A stretch of DNA of 64,000 nt from Trissonchulus latispiculum (GCA_030248195.1 JASAND010007614.1:1-64000), one strand, 5' to 3'. Positions 34,601 to 51,800 are shown, numbered from the stretch's first letter. Notes: a model not told the origin generated them from the letters alone. Translations and numbers: made by a program.

Positions 34601-37600
34601 CCTTCATGAAGTGAAGTGAAGAACCCTCTTACGTATTTACTTAAGGTCTTTAGCTAATAGTTCTAGCTAAGGATAGATGCAACAATTAAGAGAAGCGATG
34701 GTATAAAAGGTTGGACAAAGAGCAAGAGAGATCTCTTAGGAATTGGGAAAGTAAAGCAATCAAGAAAATTGTCCACGCAGTGCTTTAGACCCCCTTTTAT
34801 AACCCTAATGTACACAAGAAAGGGACATTAAGAAATTAGAACTCTGACAACCAACTATGGTCTGGAAGAAGACTAAATTTTGATTGAGGAGTTTTCTCTA
34901 TACCTGATGTCTGAGATGGCTTTTCTCCCTTCCCTCCTACGGTAGAAAAGGAACTCCCCTTAAAATCTTCTCTTAGCTGTTCAGTAGCTGCTCTTAGATG
35001 ACGCAAATGACTACAACCTGAAACCAGAGCACCTGGAAAAGACTAAAACTTTCTTGACAATACAAAACTGAAACTTTTATAGTTATATAATGTATGGTTT
35101 GTACCTAAGACAATAAATCTATAACTGTTAACTAGCCCATAAATTGCCTTTATGACAGACATCGCTTACAGTGTTTATTGTATTTTGTCAGTAGCAGATT
35201 TGACTGTCAGTGAATCGCAGTGTATAGTGTGATCAGGCATCAGTTCGATGTCCACACAAGCTAGAAAAGGTTTCTGCTCACTGCTCAGCACTGCTTTAAA
35301 AAGCTTACACTAAAACCGTGCCCATTTACCAACGGTGTCAACATCGACTTTTGGCATTAGCATTTTTGGGATTACTTCACTTCACAGTATAAAAGCACTC
35401 ACACAGTGTCGTGTTACGGTAGCCTATTCTATCAAATTTCGTAACTTCGTGTTCGGAAGATACACGAGAACGGTAATTATAGATTTTTCATAAAGGTTAC
35501 TTCACCGTAAAGAACACTAACTATTAAATTCCATAGGGTGCCCTAACTCCGCAAACTGAGCCTCAACGGACAAAAGCGTTAAGCCTGAAGTTCATAGTAG
35601 AAATGCCACAATACCGAACATGACAGTTCGGTAAAGCGCCAAGTTATCTTGTAATATTAGAGTGTAATTTATCTTGTAACATTAGAGTGTATATAATTTT
35701 TTGGGTAATTTTGCCTCGACCGTTGTAAAGCTAAATATGCCTAAGACAGCAATGCTGAAATTTTGAAAATAATTACTGTAGAATAATTCCCTTTGAGGAT
35801 GAGCTAAAAATGAGCTAAAATTTAGCATTTAGCTAAAATTTTCGACTACGCTGAGGTCAAATGGTCACTTTTCGATTTCGCGAAATTCAATTTTTTTCAA
35901 TTTCTAATGGGATCAAGAGAAACACTTTTTGATTTCGATTTTGCTGAAAAGTTGTATATAGGGGTTTTCGGTGTTGTAGAACAAGAATCTGAAGTCTTTT
36001 ACGATTCAGTTTGTTGTTAGCTCAGTATATGCCTACTTCTTAAGTTTACATCTTCAGCTTATACTGAGCTAATGAAAAGCAGAATCGATTAACGACTTCA
36101 GATTCGTGTTCAGCGACACCGAAAACCCCTATATACAACTCAGCAAAATCGAAGACAAAAATGTTTCGGTTTGCCTTGGTCCCCCCTGGAATCTGAAATA
36201 ATCAAAATTGTGCGACATTTTAACTCAGCCTAGACGAAAATATACGTATGCCAAAATTTAACTCATCTGGTAATGTTTTAAGGATTTTGAGTGGCAGGGG
36301 CGGGGTGGGGTAATCGAGACAAGACCCACAACTTGTATCTACATATAGCAATAATCTAAGTAGAATGTTAGCATTAACTTTACCTTCCCTTGGTTAACGC
36401 AAAGTTTCCCTTACACTAACTCCGGAAATAAAATAAGTAGAAATAAAGCATTTCAAGATTTTGTATTTTGTCATCTTCTTATGCACAAATAATTACACTT
36501 AACATCTATTGTATCAACAAACGTTTAAAATCCTAAGTCTTCCTTTGTTGTCTCCATTTTCTTTTCCTAATTATCCGAACAGAATGCCCTTTTGGTTTTG
36601 ATGAAATTTTAACCACCAAGAATTCCCCGTGGCCTTCTTAAGCCTCGGCCCAATCTTAAGATGTTCTGATCTTCGGACCATTAAAATAGATACATGACTC
36701 CAAATCACTCAAACCAATAATTAACAGCTTTAAAGACAGAAGATTGCTTAAGACAAGACCCCTTCCCTTGAGACCGACAGAAGACGTGTTAAAACAAAAC
36801 AGCTTTGATGTCCTTTCCAGTTTCATGCCTTACTTAAAAAATTCGTATGAGATAGAAGACTAGAAAGTACCTCAGTGTTATCAAAGTTGAGTTGCATTGA
36901 TATTGTGGTGAAAAATACCGTTTTGCCGAAATTACTCAAATTCTCCAAAAGTTCGTGGACTTAACTTTTGCTTCTCATCAACATATTTTACCACACTATT
37001 AACCGCCAACTACGACTGCCGTATGACTTAAATTTACAAAATCTATTGCATTTCAAACAATTACTGTTTCTAAGATCTTTAGAAAATCCTAATTAATGTA
37101 ATAAGCAAGGTTTCCTGACGTACTAGCATTTATACAGTAAATACGTACGAGTACTAGATTAATTAAATGATATTATTTACAAAAAGACGTTAATGCCAAT
37201 TTTGGTTACTTTTATAGGAAGTATACAGTACCCCTTATTTAATCTGTCCTCCATAAAATTGTTTCGCCCTTATCAAGCTTAATGTACTTTATCTAACATT
37301 TCTCTAAGTTGTATCTGATGTAACTTAGAATAGGTATAGGTGCCTTAGCCTTAATATTGTTAGAAGCCCTGCTTCCTTCCGGACTGGGGCATTATCTACC
37401 TGAAATTAGAGAACCATTTGACCAGTTGGGCCGTGTTGTTCTTGGTGAATCGGATGTCCGGAAAGAAGGCTTTCAGAAGACTGGAACTGGGATATCGAGT
37501 GTAGAAGAACATCAGCTTAGCTTTCCGAAGATGCATTGGACTCAGGACGGTTCTGAAAAGACAGTATGTATAACACAAATACAGGTTACTCTATACCCAA

Positions 37601-39618
37601 ATTAGGTTAGAGAATGCAAGACTAAATATAAATTAATGCTTTACTGATATGAGAATATTCTCATGTACACAGCAGGGAAACAGTATATAAAAAATTGAAA
37701 ATTTTTAACCAAAACGATTGTTTAAGTAAATAAACGTCAGTATTTCAAAAGTTTTGTTATAAACATCACTCACAATGTTTTAACTTGTGCTCTTCGATGC
37801 CAAAACGTTTTGGGTTAATCCTTAAATTCAAGGATTTGGTTGTTCTCTGCGATCAAAACCCATTCAGAACTATGTATATCTCATGTTAATGTGTATGTGT
37901 GCGGTTTACAGTTACTATAATGAGCAATAAATCTGAGATGATTTAGAAGAAATCTGACTTTGCAGCTAAAATACGTTTAAATTGTCAGCTTACACTTGGT
38001 TAGCCCCAGGCTCATATGAGTTGCTTTCTGAGTCCATGCTTTCCGAAAGAGCCGGACTGCCGTCATCCGAGTCCTCCGCCATGTATCGGCCTGAGTTCCC
38101 TGGAAGCATTGTGGAGAAGTGAGATACCATGGTCGGTGGTTGATAGCAGTCCTCCTGTTTCAGGGGGAATTTGGTGATCCTGGTATCCGTTACTTTGGAT
38201 CGTTTCTTCTTGGGGACAATCAGGGACATAGCCTCATCCGCTTTGGGGGCAAAGCAGCTGGAGGCAGTCTGAGCTAGGGCGTTTGGAGGCAAGCCAGGCG
38301 GGTGAGCACGGAAGTTGGGAAAGATCGAGGGCGGGCCACCATTCGGTAGACCGGGCCTTAGCCCGCCGTTCTGAGATGCATAGGTGAGAGCATTGTAGTA
38401 GAGGGGATTGATGTAGAAAGGCAACTGAGGTGGGATAGGCCAAGGCTCACTGATTGAGCCCACGGAAACGGATGGTGGAATTTGGGGTGGTCTTGGAAGT
38501 TCTGGGACCTTTTCCGGGGCGGAAGGTGGAGGAGGAGACGGAGAGTTCGTACTTTCTGGCTTGGTCGGTTTCGCGCAGACGGCGGTCATTTGGCTGGTGT
38601 AGTAGTTGACTATCTTGTCCACAGCCTTGTTCACAGTCTCCACAAATTCTGTCTTCAACACATCGGCTAGTACTTTCAGTTCTTGTGCTGTTTTAGGTCG
38701 CTGACTGTTGTTATTGGCTGAGCTGCGAATTTTGCGATCAAACAGTTCGTGCTGCTGTGCTGTCAACATTGACAGATATTTCTGCTGCATCTGCACAATG
38801 TCAGTTTGCATCTGTTTAATCATGTTTTGGGCGCTCTGGTCGGAGCTTTCTTCTGGCTCACCTTCGTCCGCCGTTTCATCGTCGATGTCGCTCGTCATGT
38901 CTTCGTCATGGGACTTCAGCGATTCAGCTCTGAAATCGATCAGATCCTCCATCGATTCCAGCTGCATCGGCTGACTTTGTTTCCGTTTCGCCGCTCCGTT
39001 CGATTCTCCTCCGCTGTGAGCCTTCGGCGGCGTTTTAAGCATTCCGTCTTCTTTCGCAATTTCCAAAGATTCCTCTGCCTCCGGTTTCGAGTCCGTTTTC
39101 ACAGACTCCAATTCGTCATTTTCTTTGGAAAGTTGATTTTTCGACTGTCGACTGATGGAAAAGTCAAGAGCTTTCTCTTCGACAGGTTCTGGACTTTTGA
39201 CCGGCTTGTTGCTGACTACTCCATTGGCTTGATCCTTCAGTTGGTTCAGCTGCAGTAGATTCTGCATTCCAAAAGGGGCAAAAGTCGGTTGCGCTGAGGC
39301 GGGGGTCAGTAGGGGTGGACAGCCCCCACTCATTGATCTGGCAAGAGGGGATCTGACCTCTCGTTTGGGGTCAAACTTGGTCTGAGCACCCAGCATAATT
39401 CCTCCCAGTCGGCCGGAACTGTAGTTTGGAATGGTCGAATAGGTATTTCTGGGTTCACCAGCGTCAACTCGCTGACGGGCCCGTTTAATTTTAAGCTTAT
39501 TGGATTTGTCAGTCTGCTGATAGCTCAGAGAAAATTCGGAAGTTGGATGCAAAATTCCTGCATTATGGGAGCCAGAAGTACTGAGACAGAACTGATTTAC
39601 TTCAAATCCTGACGACAT
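31438..39618 (-). CDS. prox: Prospero/Prox homeobox transcription factor (four coding exons)
   Basis: This is a nuclear DNA-binding regulator; family members control cell-cycle exit and differentiation, notably in nervous tissue. Four exons join in phase with GT-AG sites (39626-37994, 37552-37400, 32286-32142, 31620-31438), giving about 701 residues from the ATG at 39618-39616. Visible features: [13 protein letters not shown] near residue 50; an acidic stretch (about 235-260); a helical block [20 protein letters not shown] like the conserved Prospero helix; a Pro-rich segment; a nuclear-localisation-like block, [12 protein letters not shown]; and the C-terminal homeo-Prospero domain (about 547-701) with [20 protein letters not shown] and [10 protein letters not shown]. 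The last residue is one Gly beyond the usual LEQLE end. A splice acceptor precedes the ATG, so upstream exons exist. Homology is certain; orthology to prox is inferred because most animals have one or two copies. Confidence 0.96.
32142..32286 (-). CDS. prox: prox exon: end of homeodomain, start of Prospero domain
   Basis: 145 nt. The acceptor is ttacag and the donor gtgagt (32141-32136). The first base completes the Arg codon of WFSNFR. The exon encodes [19 protein letters not shown] through [17 protein letters not shown] replaces the more usual acidic TPDDL-type segment. Confidence 0.96.
32287..37399 (-). other. Large prox intron (5.1 kb) inside the homeodomain
   Basis: AT-rich, with no ORF of note. 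A hairpin-family element lies at 35830-36310. Microsatellite-like ta strings occur near 33964-33980 and 34078-34085. No conserved non-coding element can be judged from one sequence. Confidence 0.7.
35830..36310. repeat. Hairpin-family element within prox intron
   Basis: The palindrome is centred near 36038. Left arm: gttttgctgaaaagttgtat, ggggttttcggtgttgtag, gaatctgaagtc, gttagctcagtata. Right arm: the same blocks reversed (tatactgagctaa, gacttcagattcgtgttc, gaaaacccctatatacaac). Both strands therefore carry a transcribed inverted repeat if prox is expressed. Confidence 0.85.
37400..37552 (-). CDS. prox: prox exon: main part of homeodomain
   Basis: 153 nt. The acceptor is ttttcag and the donor gtagat. 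It encodes [20 protein letters not shown] through KWFSNF. The recognition helix with K-W-F-S-N-F is intact. The next intron is about 5.1 kb (32287-37399). Confidence 0.96.
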
Positions 39619-39626
39619 ACGGAAAT
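37994..39626 (-). CDS. prox: prox large N-terminal exon
   Basis: 1,633 nt including 8 nt before the first ATG. The acceptor is gatttcag at its 5' end; the donor gtaagc lies at 37993-37988. Splicing at this donor gives a Val codon split GT/A and restores phase with the homeodomain exon; reading on would hit TAA two codons later. The conserved N-terminal block [14 protein letters not shown] and the [12 protein letters not shown] block are here. Confidence 0.94.
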
Positions 39627-41831
39627 CTGAAATCAAAACTAAACATGTACAATTTTACGTTTCTAAAGAAAAAATGAAACACCAAACTGAAAACTAAAAA
39701 GTGAAAACAGGGAAGTTTAGAATTTAGTTAAGTGTTCTGTCCGAAATTTTTGCAAAAAATGCTCACGTGAGATTACATTTGGTATCTTTTTCACGCAGCG
39801 CATGAAACGATAATGGATATTTATGCATGAGTAGGAATATACTTTTTAAAACAATGTTGTATCCCCACCTTAAGCCTTAGAATGCCTACCGTATCATATG
39901 TAGCAGTGTGGCAGCAGGATGTTAACAACCTAATACGGGTGGGTGGAAAATCTCGATCAGGCTTTAACCTAAGTGTGGGCGAAATAATGCTCAAAGTAAT
40001 GTTAGAAATTTACCTCTAAACGAGTATTAAAGTTAAAGTTTAAACTTTGTTCGGCCATAAAGAAGGCAGAATGCGACGGGCTTTATTCTAATATCAACTT
40101 TTTCTCAACTTCTTGGAATGTCATCAAAGGAATTAATTCCCTTTTGTATGACTAGAACAACTATAAGAAAGCAGGGCAGCTTTTTGCTGGAGCAGCTCTG
40201 TAAACAGGTGAAATCGTGCTGACAACAGCGACAGCGTCTTCAACAGTGGGACAGGTTTTCCCCCCGAAGAGAAAGCTAAATGTCAACATCTCATTAGAAA
40301 TCAGAAAATCATCTTTTGTCCTTCTGTCAATATTGCTAACATGAGACTATTACTACTCATACATGTTTGTACATATGCGCCTTTTCGCTCATTCGAGCCT
40401 TCTCTCGAGTCGTCTTTCGAGCCGGAGTCACAGCTTGGGAAAGCTTTAAGAAGAATTTTACTCTAGGTAGTCAAAAGGCAGAAATTTACCTACTGACTCA
40501 TTTTATTCAGTACTGGTATGGAGGAATATCTTCGCTATAAAACCTATATATACGAGTTGAATTGTAAAAGCAAAACTATGCACAGTACAATTATTGGATC
40601 ATCCCTACCTTTTCATTTTTTAACAAAAGCTTTAAAATTTTTTGTGGTGTACTGTACTCTATAGGCTGATAAATTAAAAAATTTAAAAAATTAAAAACTT
40701 TAAGAACTAATTCAAATTTTTAAGTTGGCTAGGAGAACCAAGGGGATCAAAAAGTTGTTTGATTTTTCCTCGCTTTTGCTGCCAATTTGCTACGTTTTCT
40801 GGGGCGCAGAGCACAACTCTGAAATCCGTTTTTGATTCAATTTTTATTATTTCGTCAGAGCTAAAGACCTAAGTTTACTGTGTAAGCTTATGCTCCAATT
40901 TGTTGGCCCCCTAATGTGTAAGAAAAGTGGATTTGAAGAATAATCAGAAGTGAAATGAAGAAGAACGAAGTCCTGCTCAACTGTATCCAGATTCCAGCCC
41001 AGCCCAACATGGTCTTGTCGAGCTTTAGATTAGACTATGCAAGATCTCTGAACGTTTTAATAAAATGTAAGAAATCTAGCTCCCTGAATATATTTCATCA
41101 TTGTCATCGATTTCAACGAATTTTAGTTTTACCAAAATTTGTCCAGCATTAATAAATCATAATTACTAATAATCATTCTTGAAACTTGTAAGGATTGCAC
41201 TTGCAGGAGTAGAATGCTTTTCAGTAAGCCCTGAGGTTTTGTATGTGTGCGCCTCCCTCAGTAGAAGGTTTATGACTGCGAAAAACGTACATAAGATGTG
41301 CGCCTTAAGTATCATCGTTAATTCTGTGGAAAATTGATATAATAATAATATGAAGCTAGCTATGTACATTACGTTAGTATTCGAGAACGGCCCGGCTTCT
41401 ACAAAAGTAAATTATTGCTGTGTTAATTCGTTTTATTACCAAACTCTTACTTTGTTTGAAAACAAAGCTGCTATGACAGTTTCGGACAACTGAACGAGAA
41501 AGTTTATTCTTACAAATCAATTCTGATTTTTAGATCCATATTTGAAGCTATTATATATTTTAAAATATGGTACAAATGAATTGTCTGCCTGGCTGGTGCA
41601 ATAGAATGCAAGTCCGCTGCCAGAATGGGTCGTTCTCAAACACTTACAGTACAGTATTCACGACAACAATAAATTACAAGAAAAATGTAGGTATACCGAA
41701 TTTGCTTGCGCTGTTTTCGATATAAAACCACAGACACAATGCTACTATCAAAAGTTGTATCTATCAAAAGTTGTATATACTTTAATAATACTATAAAATA
41801 TATAAAAGCATAAAATATAATCTCAACTTAC
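39627..41831. other. Prox upstream or 5' intron region
   Basis: No coding exon is recognisable here apart from the candidate listed at 41832. A hairpin-family half lies at 40660-40890. Confidence 0.5.
40660..40890. repeat. Hairpin-family left half
   Basis: Shares aggctgataaattaaaaa, an A/T run, ttggctaggagaaccaaggg, ctggggcgcagagcac and ctgaaatccgtttttgattc with the left arm at 1450-1640. The mirrored half is missing. Confidence 0.65.
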
Positions 41832-41879
41832 CAGCAGAACTTATTTGCGCCGCAGAACTGGACAAGCAAGCTTTAAAGA
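41832..41879 (-). CDS. prox: Candidate upstream prox exon (48 nt)
   Basis: On the minus strand ttcttatgcag precedes, and gtaagttgag follows, a 48-nt stretch: strong acceptor and donor signals. One frame is open (FKACLSSSAAQISSA) and joins in phase to the large exon (G/AT gives Asp). It could also be untranslated. The distance to the large exon is 2.2 kb. Confidence 0.4.
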
Positions 41880-42879
41880 CTGCATAAGAATTAAAGAAAA
41901 ACTAAAATAGGCAAAATAGATTCAAGTATAATAGGCGGAGCTAGTCGGAGAGCAATGAAGCTTTCGGCCAATCCGTATGAAGCTACGAAAATCTGGAAAC
42001 CAATCAAATTCTAGCCTATAAATCTTGTTTCTACCGTAATCCCTTCACATTTTCCTTCAGTGGAAAAGACAAGACGCAAGGAGATGTATAATTACCTTAG
42101 TCTCAAGTCTGAGAATATGAAGACCTGAAGTGACCTTTTTAGAAAATAGAAAAGAGAAAAGCATTTCCGCATTAAATTTAAAGTCCTCCAACCAGATGTT
42201 TGAAGTAATATTTTGTAAAATTAACACCAACATTCTCACGGCAATTTTGGCATACCTGATTGACTTGGGACAGGGATAAAAGCTGTACCTCCTGTTGAAA
42301 ACTAATTCTTACATGCAATGAATGTTGCATTTAATTTAATTTTGAATTTAAAATTAATTTTAGCATTTAATTATTTTGACTATTTAATTTTACCAAGTTT
42401 GCAATAACATCCCAAACAGATGTCAAACTTTTGCTCTCGAATCCAGATGCACCAGTCATCCGCTTCTGTATTGGAACTGCTGGGAATGTTGCAAATCACA
42501 ACTGTTGTTGTTGTTTGCTCACCACTCTTCTATTATCAGCTGATTAGTGTGTCGGATTCATCAAATGATGAGGCAGGTTTGGCTTTTACCAAGTTGTGCC
42601 TCTCAAGATCTCTCATTTAAAAAACAACTGCCTTTTCCGGGTTTGAAGCAAAAAACTGAAAAAATTCGAATTCAGGGGACTAGTCTACGTTTATGCCCAA
42701 GTTTCCTCAAGAGTTAAGGTTGAAAACGATCGCTTTTACATTTTTGGCTGCCATTTTTCCTGAGATTTCTACTCTAGCACCTAGAGAGATGGGACTCATA
42801 CCATATCGGTGGAGAATTAATTGTTCTAGATTTCTTATTAAAGCAGTGACCGGTCCCTGATCCCGATGCACCCAGTAAA

Positions 42880-43120
42880 AGGTTACAACTTTAGCTTATA
42901 CTAAGCTAACGAAAGGCCGAATCGAAAAACGGATTTCTGATTCGTGCTCAGCGTCCCGCAAGACCTCTGTATGCAAGTTTTCAGCACAATTTTAAAAATT
43001 TTAAAATTTTTGAATTTTCGAATTTATAAGCCTGTAGTATGCACCCATACCAAATTTCAAAGTTATTCGTCAAAAAATCAAAAGTTATGGCTGGGGGGGG
43101 GGGAGCGCAAGAGACTAAAA
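42880..43120. repeat. Hairpin-family right half
   Basis: Includes agcttatactaagctaacga, gaatcgaaaaacggatttc, gtatgcaagttttcagcac, gcctgtagtatgcacccata and a run of G before agcgcaag. It corresponds to 1670-1890 plus 7267-7340 of the BEL-interrupted copy, without the BEL insertion. Confidence 0.75.
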
Positions 43121-43564
43121 ATTTTTAGTATTTCTATTCTCGGCGGAAAGCTGTGGAAACTCCATTTTTTCCGCTGATTCCATTTCTTCTAAAATTGACT
43201 AAACCTGTTGGAGAAAAAAGGACAATATGCCCAGACCCCAGACTGCCAAAGGGCCACTTCTCCAGACAATACGTTAAATGTCGAAAAACCACCAATTGGG
43301 CAATGTGGCCCGTTCTGGCATTAAATGTTTAAACCCGTCAAAATAGCAAACTGCAGGCTGATGAACTCAAAATACAAAAATATTTGAATTTTTAAAAATT
43401 TAAAATTTAAGTTGGTAGGTAGTTGGAGTTGCATCAATGTCATGTTGTCGCATTTTACGGATTCAGTTAAAGAACTAGTTTGTTTTCGACCACGCAGAGT
43501 TTAAAGGTAGCAAAATTTTATACATTTATACAATTTATACAAAATTCATTTTTTTAGAATTTTA

Positions 43565-43925
43565 GAGAGAGAGCTCCAACCTACAGAGAGTTATAGGGTG
43601 CCGGTACTTATCTCCGGATTCTCTTCCCGAAGCCAAGCGTGACAACTCAAATGCTGACTACATCTGTGATCGCCTTGTTCGTTCAGGCAATACTCCAGAA
43701 TTACAGTCTCCTGTTGCCTTTCCACCACGATGGTACCCATGCACCGACGAGTTAAGGGTGGACAGCTGAGTTGGATAGAGCCCACGATGAACCGATATGG
43801 TCTCAGTCTCTTACTCAAAGGGGATTGGACAAAACTTTGTGGTAGCGGGCATTCGAACCGAATTTTCAGTCGGACGCCTTAACAACTTAACAACCTCACA
43901 GCACTGAAATCCGTTTGCAAAATTA
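43565..43925 (-). mobile_element. tRNA-derived SINE, second type
   Basis: On the minus strand gttgttaaggcgtccgactg and attcggttcgaatgcccgc resemble the D/anticodon region and the B-box of a tRNA head. The body includes tccaactcagctgtccaccc and gcatgggtaccatcgtggtg, a motif style common in SINEs of aquatic animals as I recall. The boundaries are approximate, and no target duplication was found. Confidence 0.6.
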
Positions 43926-44215
43926 GCTTTTTGTTTGCTCAGATTTTGTAAGCTTTCATAATGAGCTGCCTGAATCAAAAAATCGTGCCCAGCGTCCTGA
44001 AAACTCTGCGTGCAGGTTTTCAGCAATGCCGGGGACAAAAATGTATTCGAAACCTTTTGATCCCAACCCAAACTAGCTTTTAACTTCAAATCTTTGAAAT
44101 TTTTAAAAGTTTTCAGAGTCTTTGAATTCATCAGCCTTCAATAGGCTCCCCACAAAAGGTTAAAGCTGTTGGTCAAAAAATTAAAAGTTAGGGCGAGGGG
44201 CAAAGTGCAACCGAT
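43926..44215. repeat. Diverged hairpin-family right half
   Basis: Blocks gcccagcgtcctgaaaactc, caggttttcagcaatgc, aattcatcagcct and gttggtcaaaaaattaaaag keep the order of the right arm at 42930-43110 but are well diverged. Confidence 0.55.
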
Positions 44216-48737
<4,522 letters not shown>

Positions 48738-48874
48738 TGTCCCAGATAGAGTAGAAATGAGCATCTTGAGCCATCACCTTCGGCCAGACCAGTGTATTCT
48801 TACGAAATGTTACGAAATATACCCCCCAATATTTCCCTTTGAGAATGTGAAACATTTCCCTGCTGAATATATCG
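48738..48874 (+). CDS. Candidate internal exon, function unknown
   Basis: The segment follows a tttatag acceptor and ends at cg-gtaagc, a strong donor. It is open for 45 codons in the single complete frame (VPDRVEMSILSHHL, RPDQCILTKCYEIYPP, FENVKHFPAEYI) with a protein-like composition. I do not recognise a family and found no partner exon nearby, so it could be chance. Confidence 0.3.
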
Positions 48875-51800
48875 GTAAGCCATTTGGAAAATATATATTT
48901 AGATGAAGTTATTGTAGCCTGAACAGGCCGACTCAACGCTTATGTGGTCAAGTCACTAAAATCTGCTAAACATTCACTTTACAGTAACTGCGTGATGCAC
49001 TTTAGGAGGTCACTTAATCACCCCAGTTTGGATACAAAACCCGCCTTCTAGCGTTATGAAATTGTTGTTCGATAGTTCAGTTGACAGAGATATCGGAGAT
49101 TTAATCCTAATGCCGTGCCCACCTGAGGCTCGAATTTTCAGGATCACAGGTGCTGGAGTGACAATTCGTTTTTAATTAGAGCAAGATTAATAATTTCATA
49201 ATATATGTTTTGTATTTTCATTCTACACAGAAGCTTAGAAAAAAATGTTATCTAAGACTCATGAAAATTGCTTTAGCTTGGGCTTATTTGACAGGCCAAT
49301 TTGGGTCAAAATGTCAAATTGCGTCAGCGTACGGACTAAAACATTTCGTGAGTTGGCAGGGCAGGGTTAGACACACGAAAATATTTCCACTTCGACTTTC
49401 ACCTTGGCCGGGCCGAACCTAGAAAAAGCTCATCCCTGCCTTTCTGCAGGTGGATATATCAAAAACAGCAATGTTGGTCTATCTTACAACGAATTTCCCT
49501 GTACCTAACTTTGATATACAAACTGAAAACGTAGAGAAAAAAATCATAAAGAAACAATCATACTGATTTTTTGATAACGTGAGCCAGCAGCAGCTCACAT
49601 TGACGGGTATTGCTATTTATCAGCTCTGCTGAGGCTGACCTAATGTGTAGCCTATACACCTGAGGAAAAATTAAAGTCAAAGCAATTCCCATCTTGCTCT
49701 GACAAAGTGGAGGAGGATTTAACCGATTTAACCGACAGTAAGGAAACTCCTTTTAATTGTTACGAAACAACGGAGTCACTTTTAAATTTAACTTTCCCAA
49801 GTGTAAGGCAAAGATCAGTGCCTCAATCTTGTTACAGATTTAAAATTTGCCGCGTTTCAAATTTAAATCCTGTCTTGTCCGTATTAGACTTTGTGTGACT
49901 TCTTAGTTGTAGAGCTTCTTTGTAAAGCTCCTTACAAATGTAGAAAAGTAATATCTGTATCAATAACTCATTGTCAAGGCGTCAGGTCTTTGTGCTAAAG
50001 GTGGTACAGACATACTCCAAGAAAAAGAGTCCCATCTTTCCTCACTTAAACAACTGGTTAACTTACAATGCGAGAAAACTTCGTCCAAAGTTAGACATAT
50101 TCGACAACTCTTTGAACTTGAAAGTATTTTAAATGCTAGACTGGTGTATCAAATGACAGACTGTTCAATAAGATTAACTGCACCAGAACTAACTTATACT
50201 GTCCATAGTTGTAGTGACTTCTAGGCTAATTATTTTAATCTGTATCCTGTCAGTTTGTTTGTGATAAGGTAATAGTACTGATTTTTAGCCAAGTAACAAG
50301 CAACAATCGACAATTCTCCCAGGTTTCCTGAGCCGAAATTTCGTGGTTATTCATAGCCGTTCGTCGCCGGATAGCTTCAAAGGTTTTCAAAAAATTTTGG
50401 GCTAAACCAAACCGTTCCATCGACAAAAGCTTATATTTAGGTATATATAGAATAAGTTGAAGCATAAATCCCGATCATGCTAAGCTTAGTTGGATGAAAA
50501 TTAGTTTACATCTGCAAGTATTTCTCGTTATTGGAGAGACCAGTGTATTAAAACAATTACCTAGTATTAGACGAACAACGAAACGTTACAACTGAGCTAA
50601 TCTGTTCCTACTTTAACCCTGTTATGATTCCATCTCATATATTATATGTAAGACTATTAAACACTAGAAATTCCTAAATGAATTGAAACTTTTTTAAGAA
50701 AATTGAAAATTTAATGATTGAAGTAATGTTAAATGAAGTTGCTTACTTAAGGACAGAAGCAACCTTATGTTTATCTTACGGTTAAACGTCTGGCCTTGTG
50801 GAGTCAAAGAATTATAGACATGTACATAAATATAAGACAAAATATAAGCGTCCAGGTTAAGTAAATGGAGTATAAATTTGAAATTCTAATGATTATTTAA
50901 ATTTGGATATACAAATAAGTGATCTCGCACTCTAAGACCATTAGAATTTTAAAGGAACCCCGTTATTTGCACAGGTTGCACCCCCTCAATTGCTAAACGT
51001 TAGGATTCTAGCAGGTCCCTTACACTATACTAAGCCAAGCAGGATGTTGTCTTACAGTCGCTCACTTTGACTGAATTAATTTGCTTAGACTTTTAAGGAA
51101 AACTGACACAGTAAAACAAACCGAAATGAGACAAAAATGAAATGAAAATAGTTTGCGTAACACTATAAAGAAACTTTAAAAAATTAAAGCCTCTACAAAT
51201 GTCTAAATGCAAAAGAGATCAGTTGTCAAAAGTTTTCAGTGGTTTTCAACGTGGCCGGCCAGAAGGCCGCCGGACAGCCGGACTGGGCAGGGTTGGTGAA
51301 CAACACAAATATAATGAGCCAACTAATCAAAACTTATAAACTAAAAATTTTATCTATGTATATATTAAACAATTCCAAGGGCACCAACATTTAGCAATAT
51401 TAAGCACTTGCATCCATTGAAAAGAAGTGGGGGTTAAGCTGTTAAACAACATTAAGATAAACTTTTTATTCTGAGCATGAAAAGTAGACCAGCTAAAATA
51501 AAAAGGGTAAATGCTTTTTCTTCTTCCAAATCACGGATGAATGAGCTTTTCTCGCAAAGTTCATTATTATGGCATATTTTGCTGTAGATCGTTCGCATAA
51601 TCTTTAAATTAAGATTATCAAAAGGTCGATCGCTTGCATTCTGGGAAAACAAAGGATTTCTTTCAGAAAGTTTCTAAAATATTGTCAGAATTTAGTTGGA
51701 TATACCAGGAATTCAAATTTGCGGGAAATGTATTGTTTTGGAATTGTCTAAACTTTATCATGCCTGTTGCTGTTAGACTTGGATTAGAAAACAGATAGAG

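Noticed and set aside
38482..39258. Plus-strand ORFs of 62-150 residues opposite prox
   Set aside because: They are antisense shadows of the long prox exon with no independent motif.
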